From Pieris napi (lineage: Eukaryota > Arthropoda > Insecta > Lepidoptera > Pieridae): 64,000 nt of DNA. The translations under genes were made by a program, and so were the position numbers. The stretch lies in the NCBI RefSeq assembly GCF_905475465.1, contig NC_062244.1, positions 1,872,501 to 1,936,500 on the forward strand, given 5' to 3'. This document shows, one piece after another, positions 26,701 to 41,700 of this stretch (positions are counted from its first letter, which is position 1; each line of letters opens with the position of its first letter). Under the pieces are notes generated by a model. It saw only the letters and a list, made by a program, of their open reading frames with translations. It had not been told where the DNA came from and did no database searches.

Positions 26701-29700
26701 CAATCAGTAAGCTGTGCTCGAATGTACCTGTCAACCCTGAGGTCGTGTGATCGAATCTGTGCACTGGACTTTTCTCTCTATGTGCTTTTTCTATAATTGT
26801 AACGGAAAAGATCGGCTTGCCTTAGACCTGGAAATTAAAGGCGCGTGTCGCGTACAGACTGCTGCTCTTTAAAAAATGATGATGATACGGATAAAGTACT
26901 CTTAGTCCAAGACTTAGTTTTCCCCATTGGTTTTTGGTGGCGCCCCAATATTTCGATCATGAAAGTACCTCATAACCCCAAAAATAAATCATCTATGCAT
27001 TATTATGCGCATTTCTCGTTTACCGTGTCAGTCGGTGCCATCCGCAGTACATCAGACCCATATTTCATACAGTTTATTTATTTTATTTTCGAATTGGGTC
27101 AAGGGTGTTTCGAGGTCTTTTTATGACTACTGAAAACTATGCCATACGAAATATTAACATGAGTGCGATATTAGTTAACAAATTAAAACAAAATCAGTGG
27201 CGCTACAACCTTTTTAGGTCTGGAACTCCGATTTCTATATATGATTCATAATCATTTGTTAATCTAATGAACAAGTAGATGATCAGCTCCCTGTGCCTGA
27301 CACATACCGTCGACTTTTTTGGTCAAAAAAAGGCAAGGTTTCCTCACGATGATTTCCTTCACCGTTCGAGCGAATAGAAAGTCCATTGGTGCACAGCCGG
27401 TAATCGAATCTACGACCTCATAAGCTTCGCACGCTGCAGCCACTAGGCCAACACTGCTCTAATAATTTATAATGCCTTGCATTTTATGTTATAAACAATA
27501 CAGGGAAGCAATGTGTTTTTAACCAATTTCAAAAGGAGAGAGATGGATTTTTTTCTGAAGTAGGCGGGCGGTGAAATAATTTATTCGAAATATACCATAT
27601 GTTAGTCACGCACAGGAATAATAAAGTATTCCAATGTCGAAAGAAGAGAAGAGAATTTTCAAAATCAGCCCATTAGCTTTTGAGTTTCTTCGACGTGACC
27701 TTGTGCAACACAAGATTAATACATATTTTATTTAGATTTTATTTAGAGTTGAAAAAGATAAAAGAAATCTAATAATAAAATTAATTTACGATATAAAAAC
27801 AATTTGAAGCGCACAGCGAAACGATGAGAAAACCAACAAGGCGACATTGCGATGTTTTTGCGACGTTAACGCTTGAGTAGTTTATAAATTAACTTGTTTC
27901 GTCACCTGTCCGTATAAAAACTACTTTTCTACATAACAATGCTGCTTCTAACTGTTCATAGTTATTCAAAGAACAGAATCCCGCTATATGTGGAACATGG
28001 GATACATATTCTTGTGAATTAATAATAAACCTCTTTTCAAAATCTTGTAGCGCTACAACCTACAAAAAACAGAAGTTTATTTTTTATTTTTTTATGATTG
28101 GACAATTCACACCAATACCTAGTCCCATGCTAAGCTGGTGAAGCTTGTGCTATGGATACTAGGCAACGGATATACATACATATTATAGAAAGATATATAA
28201 ATACATATTTAAACACCCAAGACCTAAGCACAACACCAAATGCTCATCACATCGATGTTTGTCTCAGCCGGGGATCGAACCCGGGACCTATGGATTCGCA
28301 GTCAGGGGTACTTATCACTAGACCAATGAGCCGTCAAAATTTTGCCGCGCACTATGTAGAACCAGCTGTAAGAAGTATTTCCAATTCGACTTAGGGTCAA
28401 GAAAAGAGCGTACCAATTCTTAAATGATGACGTAAATAAACGCCCCCAAAATACCGCATTAGCCTTTGCAACAATAATGCAAATATTTAAAAAACCTTAA
28501 TGTACATAATGTTATTTAAACAAACAATACAATTAAAAGCCACGCACTAATAACTTCAAAATTAGAACAAAAAACTTCAAATTTAGAACAAATAACTTGC
28601 TATTATACCCCAATCTAACAAGTATTTAAAAACCATGAATAAATATAGGAAAAGTACAGATTCCAGACTCCAGACTTATAGGACTTATAGAATGTTTTAA
28701 TATCCCATAATTAAGTACGTTATTAGACTCTAGTCTTTTAGTTCCTACAAAGCTTCTAAGTAATTGTTATACATATATAGTTAGTAATACTACAGGTAAC
28801 ATAAATTGTATATAACATAAACCGTTCATATTTAAAGAAAAAACTTTTTAACCGGATTAAAGTTATGTATTATTATAATCCGGTTAAAAAGTTTTTTCTT
28901 TAAATGTGTAAAGGTTATGTTAATCAAAGGCAATACTATAAACCGTTCATACTAAACATATAGACTAAAATGTAATACATAATATAAACAAATTCAAACA
29001 TTTACGAACCGAAAAAATCAATACATTTAAATAAATAATTCCTAATTCGGCTGTGTTGTGTGATGGTGTCTATGTGGGGTATGCTCATGATGCAGGTGAT
29101 TAGGCGCTGTCGATATTCTCAATACGTCTTTTATGCATTTTATTGTATGCTTATTTTATCTTGTATATATTTTAATTGTATTTTTTAATATATTTTTTTG
29201 TTACACTGTTATGTTGTAACACACATGTTTACTTAAATTGTCATACATTTTAGATGGAAGATTTAGATGTATGATGTGGTAAACTTAAATAAATAAGCAT
29301 ATTCCCCGATAGCTTAAACAAGTCGAGCCTTAAATAGTGGTCGTTTTATGTCCGGACTGGATAGAAAAGCTTTTTGCATAGTTAGTGTTGACGTGGTAAA
29401 ATTGTATTCATTTCGACTAAGTGACCTCAATTTACGACACATTAATGCTACAAGTTATCTGCATTTGCATAATACGCTTGCAATACTCTGTTAAAACAGC
29501 AATTTTGTAACACCTCCCGCAAATCTGACGTATTAAATTGCAATACACATAAACTTATGTCTTTGCACACACAAATAATTCAATTGTTTTTTTCGTAAAA
29601 GTTAAAACTGATGCATGTTAGGACAAAGAAATCAGTTAAGATGTATAAGACATTGACAAACTTAAAATAGTAGAACTTATGTCTTTTATATATTGAATCA

Positions 29701-32700
29701 CAGATATGGCAATTATTTTAAGAAGCGATCAGTTCGAAAAGTGAGTTACAGAATCGCAAGGCAGTAATAAAACGACGGAGGTCGAAGAAGTTTCCGAACC
29801 AATTCGACTTAGACTTCAAGAAAAGAGCGTACCACCAGAGCGTACCAGATTCTTAAAAGGCCGACAGTGATCTTTGAGAAATCGAGAGCAATATACGGCA
29901 GTCTAATATACATATTACATAAAGCTATTATTTATAATATGCATATAAAGTGAGGATATTAAACTTTCTCCTTTGTATTGACATCCGCAACATAACATTC
30001 TTGATATAAATAGGAATTTTTAACAAAAATAAAACATACCGCATTTACCATGGAGAGTGTTCAGAGGAGTTGTTCGGACTAATACCTGCAGCTGAGTTTC
30101 ATCATCGGACGTCAAAGCAGAATACGAAATACCATCCGTATCACCTCGACGTCCGTCGTTCCACAACTAAGCGTTTTTTAAGGCAGTTTTAGCCATGCAC
30201 CACCACTATGTGGAACCAGCTGCCCACTGAAGTATTGCCGAACCAATTACTATTACTAATTACCTTAGATTCCTTCAAGAAAAGAGCGTACCAAAAGGAG
30301 GGCAATGCACTCGCGAGCCCTCTGGCAATTGATCGTATAAGTCATTGGAAGTATCACTAAAAAACGAGTAATTTCTGACGAAAAACTTCCTTTTTTGAAG
30401 TCGGTTAAAAAGAGATATCAATGTACGATTTTAAAGTTAAATTAGTTATAGCTTTAATTGTATGACATACAGTCATTTTTTATACATTTTCTTTAAAGTC
30501 ATATGTCGGCCATACAATGCGCAGAGGCGATGAGAACTTGGAGAAACTGGTGGTTGGTAACACAGAAGCCAAATCACGTGGCCGTACCCCAACCAGGAGA
30601 CCGATCAAGTGAAAGACTCATCGTCCAACTATACACTGTTTGTACGAGCCAAGGCTGTACATTTTGCGCAGGCTTTCTTAGTTTCATAAGCGTGGCGATT
30701 TCCTAAATCGTCAGAGTTACGCCCCGAGAGTATAGCCAGACGCAGGCACTCTCTTCAACTGTACAGCCTTGGCTCGAACACTGTTATAGAGATGACATTT
30801 ACAGTCAAAGTCAAAATTTATTCATTTAGGTAATAGTATTGTCTTTTAATAACATAACCTTTACACATTTAAAGAAAACACTTCTTAACCGGATTAAAGT
30901 TATGTATTATTATAAATTTACAATTATTTTACATAATTTTAAATTTAGACATAGACATAACATTTATTACAAACGAAAACACACACACATAAACACACAA
31001 AATACAATACTAAAAGAAATAAATAAAACAATACTTAAAGAAAATATAAAATAAGACATCAAAAACAATAAAAATTAAAAATTAAAATTAAAAAATCCCT
31101 TTTGCCATTCGAACCATGGCACTTCAATTTAACCGACGTTTCGCGTGCTTTACAGCGTGCGTGGTCACGGTGACTGATGACAAAAGAGTCATTTAGGTAA
31201 CACAATGTTCACTTATGATAGTCAATTAAGAAATACATATAAAATGCTAAAGGCGCAGGACAGAAACCAGTGGAAACAGATTGTCCGTGACGTTTCTTTG
31301 CTGACCACGACACTCAGACATGAGCTACCGACTGAAGAGAGAGAAACTTCAATGATGTCATTGTTATAACCGTTTCAGTTTGCGTAAGAATAATCCAAAA
31401 ACAATTGAAAATCGGACCCTTAAAATTTAGTGATCAGTTTCTTAAAAGGATTATACTACCAATGTTTCTACACGGTTGCCTAGTAACTATCACATTGATC
31501 TAACCTAAAACAAGGTTAATGTTTTGTGCCAAAAATCGTGACTATGATTTCTTGAACTTTCTATTAGAGCCAATTATGAATACTATGTTGAGTTTGTCAA
31601 ATGCTTTTACTGCTGCATGTATACGAAACTAATCCTTATAAATATATCGTTTATTTGAAAAGTTGCACATTGATTAATTATAAATAAAACCGCACATTAA
31701 GCCATAGGGACTTAAAAAAATAGGGATAAAATTATCATAATGTCATAATAATAAGAACAGTTACGATATTTATAATTGTTGTCAAAACGTATGGTCTTTA
31801 TACTCTCCCACGCTATAAAGGCACATAGCATTTAAAAATTATAATTAAAAGTATAATTATAATATAATTACTAACTATAAAAAATATAATTGTGTTTCTA
31901 AGTTACACACAAAAATACTTGTACACTAAGTTATCTTTTAATACGATAGCGATTTCGATTTCAATTCTGTATTCGTTTCGTAAGTTTTTATTATCTACAC
32001 CATATTATATATTATATCGAATTTGGTTTCATCCTTGTATAACATTTGATATGGAGATATTAATTCATTATTCAATTAAATTATTCTTAGTAGTTTTATG
32101 GCCCACCAGAAGTGGGAAGATGAAATAAAAGATATAGGGGAAATATTGGAAAATAGTAGGGAAGCTGCGAGGAAGTATGTGGAGGTCTTCACTCCTTCGG
32201 AGGTCTTGTACTATTAAATATAATAACATAATATAATCCTTATTATATGATACTTAGGCCGGGAGATAGTGACACAAAATAGTGGGTCATTTTTACCAGT
32301 ATGGCGGTTCTTCAGGGGTCTTATTACGCAATGAAAAAAAATGATGCTCATAGCGCTAGTACCGGCGGCCCAATCGCGTGGGCGTTAGTCGAACTCGTTA
32401 AAGGGTTTATTTTTTTAATTTCCTAGACAAGTATTTACACCAAATTACTCGACTACATCGATGCCAGTCGAGTACCACATAACCATCAAGTAGCAATCTA
32501 CTGGCTATACCACATATTAAATCTATTTTAGCATTATACTGAGACAGTAAATGCCGTCGTTATAACTTGATAACTCGTAAGTCACTAATTTGTAAGTTAA
32601 TGTTGCCTTCAAATTGAAGTGCACGAGAAACTGACCCCGTTCTACACTTTAATGACTTTAATTATTTCCACGTTTTTGTTCTGTCTCCTTCACTTGAGGA

Positions 32701-35700
32701 GGTCGGTTATGTATTTTCAACTGCTTTATTAGTCTAGTTAGTATTGGTAAAGGGACTCTTTAAGATTCGGATCCCGGATGAATAAACAGCGTTGCTATTT
32801 ATCACGCTTTATATTAGCTTCACTTGTATGTATGTATGTAACCGACTCCTTCGGACTCGATTTTGACCCACTTTTAACGGACAGATTTAATTCAAACAAA
32901 AAATAGTTTAAAAAAACTAAAAAACACGCTTTTAAAGCACATCAAACTAAAAAGTGAAAAATAATTTCTAATTTAGGCTGAAAATGGTAATGAACAAAAA
33001 ATACTGGTATTATTGTGAAAAAGCGTGGGTTGCTCGATAGACGAAAAATATGGCACAGAGAGAGATTATTTTTAGTTTGATGTGCTTTAAAAGCGTGTTT
33101 TTTAGTTTTTTTTAAATTATTATTTATTCATTACAAACCTTGCGGACTTTGACCTCGTCCGTGGTAAAGCCGTCGATCCTGTCCACCCGTGATGGATATC
33201 ATTCCAATCGTGGTATAAGATATATAGTATAGAAAGCGCACCTGGGCTTGTGCAATACTTAAGATCTGTTGTATAATTGAAAACTCCTAAAAATTTAATA
33301 TGTTCGATACATTTTGGTATTTAGTTCACTAAGACATGGATTACGATCTAGTCTAACTAATAAGTAATTTTAAAAGTGTCTAATAACACTATTTACAATC
33401 TCTATTAAGGGAAAGACACTCTGTTATTTTGTATTGTTTGTATTACCACTGTTTATGATTCCTCAATCTAATATATAAAATTCTCGTGTCTCGGTGTTTG
33501 TGGTTAAACTCCTCCGAAACGGCTCGACCGATTCTCATGAAATTTTGTGTGCATATTGGGTAGGTCTGAGAATCGGACAACATCTATTTTTCATCCCCCT
33601 AAATGTTAAGGGTAGTCCACCCCTAAATATTTTATTTTTATTTTTAGGTATGCTTTTTTTTTCGTTTTTATTTTTTTATGATACAGCAACATAAAATACA
33701 TACAACGCCTAACTTTCACCCCTCTACGATCAAACCCTATTTTTTTATTATAAATGATATATATGACAAAACGACGTTTGCTCGGTCAGCTAGTGTTAGT
33801 ATAAAATGATAATATCACTTAAAGCAAATAAATAATGCTTCCATATTTCCTCTGCAAGCTTTTTCCCTTTGCCATTATCCTGTCCTGCCTTTACTTGCTC
33901 CAACCAGAAAGAAGTGATAACTCTACACAACATCACGTTTTTCTAGAAGCTGTATCATTTCTAAATTCTAATACTTGTTAAAAGAAGGTTTAAATTATAT
34001 ATATTTCTCGTAACCTTAAATTAACAGTAAACATATAATTGACCAAACAAATATTTAAACCTTCCAAACCCAAACGTGTTTTACATGGAAAACAATCCAA
34101 GACAAATTTACCAACTGCTCCCGCGAACTTTATTTCGCCTTAATATGATTTTTTTACTTTTTTTGTTCCAACCAGACTCCAGAAGATAAACCACTCCTTA
34201 TATGGAAATTGTATTCGTTTTTACAACAAACTCCCAAGCGAAATTAAATAATTATCACTTAATAAATTCAAAGCTCTCGTTAAGTGTAAATTAATCAATA
34301 AAGCTTTTTATAAATTTGACGAATATTTAAATGTACCTAATCCTTGGGATTGATTTGCTCCAGTCCAATTTGTATGACTCAAAAGTCAAAACTAAGCGAT
34401 TAAAAAGAGTGGCGGAGAGTTTCTTGCTAGTTCTTCTTGCCCGCTCTACGCCCTTGACTTGCTAACTGGTAGTAAATGCACATTTAGAGTTAATTAAACT
34501 TTTGTGACGTTCATAAGTGTACTTGTTTACCTATATAATAAAATTATTTTGAGTTTGAGTAACATTTTAATTAGTAACCATAACAATCAAATATACAGTA
34601 TTAACAATTTTCTTAACCTATATAGTAATAATAATAATTGAAAATTAATAAAAGAAAATTTAAACAAATTTAAAAAGTTTGGTCCCTGTGGCAGTGTACC
34701 TGTAACGCTGGTAGCATTTCCTCGCTGTATTGTCATACTACATACCAACATATGGAACCTGCTGCTATAGAGACTGTTCGCTTTTCCGGAATAGAAACTG
34801 GTTTTTAGGTTTATCCGTGCAATTATTAAACTGCATAAAAACCTTCCTCAAAGTGCAACGAATAAATCAGACTCGTATTGGTCCAACAAGCTTTGCGATT
34901 CGTTTTTATTAGATTACCTTATTACGTCATGAGCAGCAGTGTTGGCCTAGTGGCTTTAGCGTGCGACTCTCATCATTGAGGTCGTAGGGTCCATCCCCAA
35001 GTATACACCAATGCATTTCCTATAAGCGCATTTAACATTCGCTCGAACGGTGAAGGAAAAAATCGTGAGGAACACTTAGGGAGCGTTCAAGTATTACGTA
35101 ACGTATTTTGGGATGGGGGGGGGGGTCCTTTTGTAAAACGTTACGATGCGGGGCGGGGATTAAATTACGCGTTATTGTTAATATTTTTTCGACTTACACC
35201 ACATAATAGTAACTAAAGAGTCACTAGGTGGTCAAAAAACGTTTGACTATACTTGGGTACTGAAAAACGTTACGGCGAGTTACATTGGGGTTCAATAATC
35301 TCCAAAAATTGCGTTACGTAATACTTGAACGCTCCCTTACCTTAGACACAAAAAGTCGATCGCATGTGTAAAGCACAGGATGATTACCTACTTGTCTATT
35401 AGATTGACAAATGATCATGAAACAGATATTTTATTTTAATTACGTCATGAACTAAATTATAATTGCTAACAGTTTTTCGCATCACAATGTAAGGTAAACA
35501 TGTTGTGCAAAGCGGAATTTTATAGATGACTCAGTTGTGTATCACGACTGTCACGATTTATGTCGAAATACTTTCTGCATGTGAAAAATGTAACCACTTA
35601 AAGTGCTATATTTTATTTATTATTATATAATTTATTTTTTTTTTTTTGACAATTCACACCAATTGACCTAGTCCCATGCTAAACGTGAAGCTTGTGTTAT

Positions 35701-38700
35701 GGGTACTAGGCAACGGATATACATACATATTATAGATAGATAGACATATAAATACATATTTAAACACCCAAGACCTAAGCACAACACCAAATGCTCATCA
35801 CATCAATGTTTGTCTCATCCGGGGATCGAACCCGGGACCCATGGATTCGCAGTCAGGGGTACTAACCACGAGACAAATGAGTCGTCTTATTTTTGAAGTG
35901 TTTTAGGCGCATGAGGGTAAATTTTTTACGGATACGTCACGAAGATGTGCAGCGTTTGTGTCGAAGAAAAGGGAGAGACTATAATATTATTTACTTACAA
36001 AACTTATAAGCTGTCATTTCAATAAAACAATTCTTTCCAGGATTACACTCGGATCTATCAATATCATCACTGGATGGTGATGAAGGGGAGACCTTAAGAC
36101 GTGGAGCCTTATCAGCCGCATGCGCAGATGCAGTTGCAGCTTACGCAACCTTAGAGGGCAGCAGAGTACGTGATTCCATTGCGGCGCATGCGCGACGTTC
36201 TATGGAGAGAGAGAGACAGATTGACGAGAAGAACGAGTTAATCGCTGATTTGTCATCTAAGGTAAGGAATACTTACTACAATAAAACGATGATATTTGAT
36301 ATATCAATGTATCAAACCACAGGCTATATATAGTACGCTTATTTCATACATACACAGACCATGCTTAGTAGTGGTCAATTGGACGGCATAAATCCATGTC
36401 ACAAAACGAATAATATGTCAAAAGACTGCCAAAATATATACTGTTCGTGGTGTTCATACTGAATTAATTCAAATCAGAAGTTATTAACAAAGGTACCCAA
36501 TGTGAAAGAGATAGTGATACGTTATTAAAAACAGATTTCCTTTCATTAATAAGTAGTACACATCTATCTCATATCATCAGAAACAACAAAACACTTTTAA
36601 TGACAGCTTAGAAATATCCACCGCTATGACGCTATGTAATTTCTTTACAACAATAACTTTATAATATTATATTATATATTATAATATATATATTTTAATT
36701 AAATTATGTGTTACATAATTATAACACATAATTTAATTTAAAACGTAACAGCTTTCGTAATCAATTAAAAAAATTATTATCTTACTAATGTCAGATTTTA
36801 ATGCGTGCGATTAAACAGAATGACACTTTGAATTCTAGGTCATTTACTTAATATAAATATATGTACAGTATGTTCTTAGTTAGTCCACCTGTACATTATT
36901 ATAAAGTATTGTACGTTATTGCAGGTAATTGTACTCTATACTTTATGATAACAAACAAAGTACACGAAACGACATTCAGTAATTTTCGTATGATGTGGTT
37001 TCTGTAGTCTTAGTTTAGTAGATGTATTTTATAATACTTTAGTCGTAAAAGCGAGTCATTCCCGACGAGCAGGTTTGAGAGGCCGGCCTACTCGTGCCAT
37101 TAACAAGTCCATAGGATCACGGAGCACATCCTTTCCGGGATGAACAGCTCTCTGAAACCGAGAGCCCCGGGTGCGCTCTTCTTCGACATAGCGACGGCGT
37201 TCGACAAGGTCTGACACAACGGCTTGGTTTACAAGCTCTACCACCATCAAGTGCCACTGAGACTCGTGCGTATGGTACACGACTTCTTGTCCGACCGCTC
37301 CGCTATAGTGTAGAGGGAACGTTATCGTATTGGAGGGGCCAATCATCAGGGCCGGAGTACCTCAAGGCTCGATACTCGCGCCCCTCCTTTTCACACTATT
37401 CGCCGGTGACTCGCCCGCTCCCAATGTGGAGCTAACTCTCTATGCCGATGACACCGCTCTGTTTACCCACAAATATAGAGGTGTCATCGTGAATAGACTT
37501 CAGACCGCAGCCTCGTCGCTAGGAGAATGGTTTCGGAAATAGGGCTTCCAAATAAAACCAAAATCAGATTTAGGCCTTCACCTGGAAAGGCGCCTTTACT
37601 TCGTACTTCGCTCACTCCAGTGAGCTTCCGTCCTGTCCTACAGGTCATTGACCACCCTGCGACGGCCCAAGCTGTGGTCCGAGTCTTAGTCGCGGGAAAA
37701 CGCCCAATCCGGCCAAGCTATACTGACCAAAACAGCTCGAGCTGACCTGTAAAGGCTCTTCTCCAACATAAAAAAAAGCATAGCCAGTGATAGAACCTAC
37801 GACCTCAGGGATGAGAGGTACCTAAATTTATACCCCAACGTTTTAATGGCACTGTTCTAACTAAATAATTGTGCCAATAAACACAACATGATTAAATACG
37901 TGTAATTAGGACAGTGAAAAGGACACGCTGTACTCTTTCAGGATGTATATATATCTTTTAAGTTGCGATATCATGGCCTACATGTTCTCAATTGACATTG
38001 CGACCTCCCATTACTTCAAGAAAATATTTAGTAAAGAAGCATATTTATATTTAAATTCAATTTAATTTAATTAACTCTTTATTTATAATCCACAGCTTTA
38101 AATTTTTTATGACGAACGTTAACTCAAACCGAGTGTAAAACAATAACTTCAAAAAAAATTAATTGATATTTAGAGGTATTTGAAGGACCTACAGAGTCTC
38201 AAGTAAAGGTACTAGTAAAGGACTTTCATTCTAGGTGCGCATTGCATTCGCTCGAAGCGTGAAGGAAAACATCGCGAGGAAAACCAACCAAAAAGTCGAC
38301 GGCGTGTGTCAGGCATAGGAAGTTGATCACCTATTTGATTTAAAAATGATTATAAAACAAAAGCAGAAATCTGAGGCCCCGACTTACAATGGTTGTACCG
38401 CTGATTTTGTTTATTAAACTCCTCTAAGCTGATCAACAAATAAATTAGTTCAATTGTTAATATGACACGGACTCGTGCGCATTTAAATTCTCAATAATTT
38501 GAACATTGACGTAAACGACCTACTTCACGATAACTTCCTGTATATTGACTACATACGACTGGTCAATGGCATCGAACAAAAAAATAACTGTTGCTATTCG
38601 ACACAACGGGTTTTGAACGGCTTTTGCACGGTACAATTATAAATGGTCCGTAAATGACCGCTTCGGATTAATTTTCGCCAAAATGCAGTCAATATTAATT

Positions 38701-41700
38701 AGAATAGATGCATACTTGAATGTCATTTAAGTATGCATCTATGCAGACCTTTATGGGTATGGGTCTCAGATTTTTCTTGGTGACTGATCTTTTATCGCCG
38801 TAGATATGGTTTGTCTCACGATGTTTTCCTTGGCTGTTTGCAAATTTTAAGTTTTTTTAATCTATCTATTGAATTAGTGTTATAAAGAGCAATCTCTATC
38901 TATTCAATTAATGAAAAACAATTTTTCTATTTATTTTACAGAATAAATAAATAAATGTAGCCTTTATTGACAATCTTATAAGTTACATTTTATCTTATTT
39001 CTACTTAGTTATTAATGAAATTTAGTTCTAAATGTAAATATTATCAAATTATTTCCTATTAGACACCGGTTTCTTGATCGTCTTGCTTTTCAGCATAGGC
39101 TTCCCCAAGTGTTCTCCACAAAGATCTATCTCTTGCTTTCCTTATCCATGTCGCTCCTGCCACCTTTTTAATAAATAATTTTACAGAATAATACAATCTA
39201 AATCATGATATATTACAATTAAAAACCACTGTGGTTTGTATTAATGTAAGAACCGTCTTGTTAGGAATGCGACAAATGCATATAAAAATAATTCTTTAAC
39301 TTGTTATGTTGTTCAACGTTTAACTATTATAAAACTATAGTCCATTTATTCCGCGGTAGCAAATACCTCAACGTTCTATCACCATAGACGTTGTGTGCTC
39401 GCGAAGTACACAGCCGAACTTTACAGCTCGGGTCTGTACGTCATGCTGAACTCGTTATTTTATGTCAAAATAAGTGTAGTGTGTTTTATTGGGGCACAGT
39501 TGGCGTTTGAACGCGTGTCTCTTGATACCCACACTAAACCCTAACCTAATAATAACTGCGTCAAAAATATGTTTATGTAATCACCTGGGTGGGTTTACTA
39601 AAATCTAATAACTCTTTCAACTAGAGAAAAAAGGATACACATTTTATTTAGCTTTAGCTTTTTTCAACTTGCCTATACGGAATACCATAAACAATTACTC
39701 TTCCATTTTATAGATCACTGTAGCGATCAAAAATAATCACACGCTTTGACGTTATATCGATTGAAATAAATTGATTTGCGGCAACAATTTCACGAAGAAC
39801 TTAAGTCTAGAATATATAGTCACATAAAGAAATTAAAGAATTTTGTACCATTAGAAAATCTACATTTTTATGATTGGTATAAATTATTTAAAAAAACATT
39901 TATCACACATCAAATTCAATAGAAAACTTTATAAAAAGCTCGTAAAAAAGTTGAATATGTGGTCTGGATATTTATTTAAAGAGCTCCTCTGAAAGTTCAT
40001 TCAATATAAGAAAGTTTCACGTTAATCACGAATCGAAGGACGAGACCGAAATCCTTGGAGGGAAATCATTCTCTCCAGTTCCTGCTCTAACCTAAACAAC
40101 AAACGTGTTGAGAAACATACACAACAATATATATGTTAACGTAAAATTGTAAACACCGTTAGATTGTAATCTATCTCGCGAGATTATAAACTGTCGAAAG
40201 ATTGTGAACCTCAGCTTACTGCTTACAATTTAACGTATTATTATTCGGTAGATTGTACTAAACTAACTTAGTTATCATTCAAACTTCTTTGGTAAATTAC
40301 AGATTAATTTTACTTCCCAACAATTTCATATAACTACCGAATAATAATACGTTAAATTGTAAGCAGTAAGCTGAGGTTCACAATCTTTCGACAGTTTATA
40401 ATCTCGCGAGATAGATTACAATCTAACGGTGTTTACAATTTTACGGTGACATATACATATATTTAAGTGTCACTAAACAGAATAATCTATATTGGCTTAT
40501 CTACTTTTAAGGATATCCACCCACATACAATCCCACGTGTTGCCTTTATGGACAAAACCTCAAAACCTACTAGTGGTCAGTCTTATAGGAAGAGCTTTTT
40601 GTATTCTTGAAGGCTATATGACTAACTCGCGAATAGGTCAATGCTTTTTTATCTATAAATAATTCTTTAAATTACCATTTAAACCAATTAGTCTAAGTCT
40701 AGAGAGCAATTTTTTTCACTGCTTCACTTCTAAATATATACTTTTTTTTAACCGTCCAAAGTATAAAATATTCATCATTTGAATTACAGCCACAGATTTC
40801 TGTATCTGTTTCATGATCATTTGTCAATCTAATAGTTGAGTAATCAGCCTACTGTGCCTGACACACGCTGAATACTTTTTGGGTCTACGACAAGCCGGTT
40901 TCCTCACGATGTTTTCCTTCACCGTTCGAATTTTAAATGTGCACAGAAAGTCCATAGGAACACAGCCGAGGATCGAACCTACGACCTCAGGGATGAGAGT
41001 CGCACGCTAAAGTATCTAGGCCAACACTGATTTTAACATTATAGCTTATTTAAAGCTAAAAATGTGAACTAAAGAGTATTTCCTTATGGCCGATTTACAT
41101 TATCTTAGGGCCGATTTACATTATCTTAGTGTTTAGGAGAGTGCTTTAGGATAGTACTTTAGTTGAAACATGTAAACGCTACTTGCTTTAGTAAACGCTA
41201 CGCTAAAGAACTTGCCTTTCAAGTTGTACTAAAGCACTCTCCTAAACACTAAGATAATGTAAATCGGCCTTTAGTTGTAAGCGTAAATCCTGGTATTTGA
41301 GTCATCGAGTGATTTGTGAAAGTACTCGACCTTCGTGTCCCGAACGCTTTGTCAAGGCCCCCGCTCTACGTAATAAGTGCTTATGTAAACTAACTTAATA
41401 ATTTTATACCACTTTATATAAAAAACGACTACAGGGTCGGTTTTTGTTTAGCAAGCGCCGTTTTGATCATTTAACTTCACATCAACGCGGCTTTTTAGTT
41501 GAGACACACTTGGTCCCTTTCCATCCTTATTTTTCCGGGGCTTAGGGTAATTTTCAGTGGACACTTAGCGCTATTTCAACACCGAATATATATATATATA
41601 TACATATATACAAATACATACCATTATTATAGCGATACAAATAGGTTTGGTTTTATGCATGAATTACATAGTCATGGGTGAAGTGTTATAGTCGTAACTC

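Larger units (their letters stand above)
22894..36040. other. 13.1-kb intron of the BICDR-like gene
   Basis: It is the largest intron in the window. Between the listed repeats, 23430-24365, 27457-28100, 28429-28830, 28905-29724, 31351-32097, 32216-32906 and 33116-33466 show nothing I can name. 23425-23580 is a diverged LINE tail. Confidence 0.6.
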
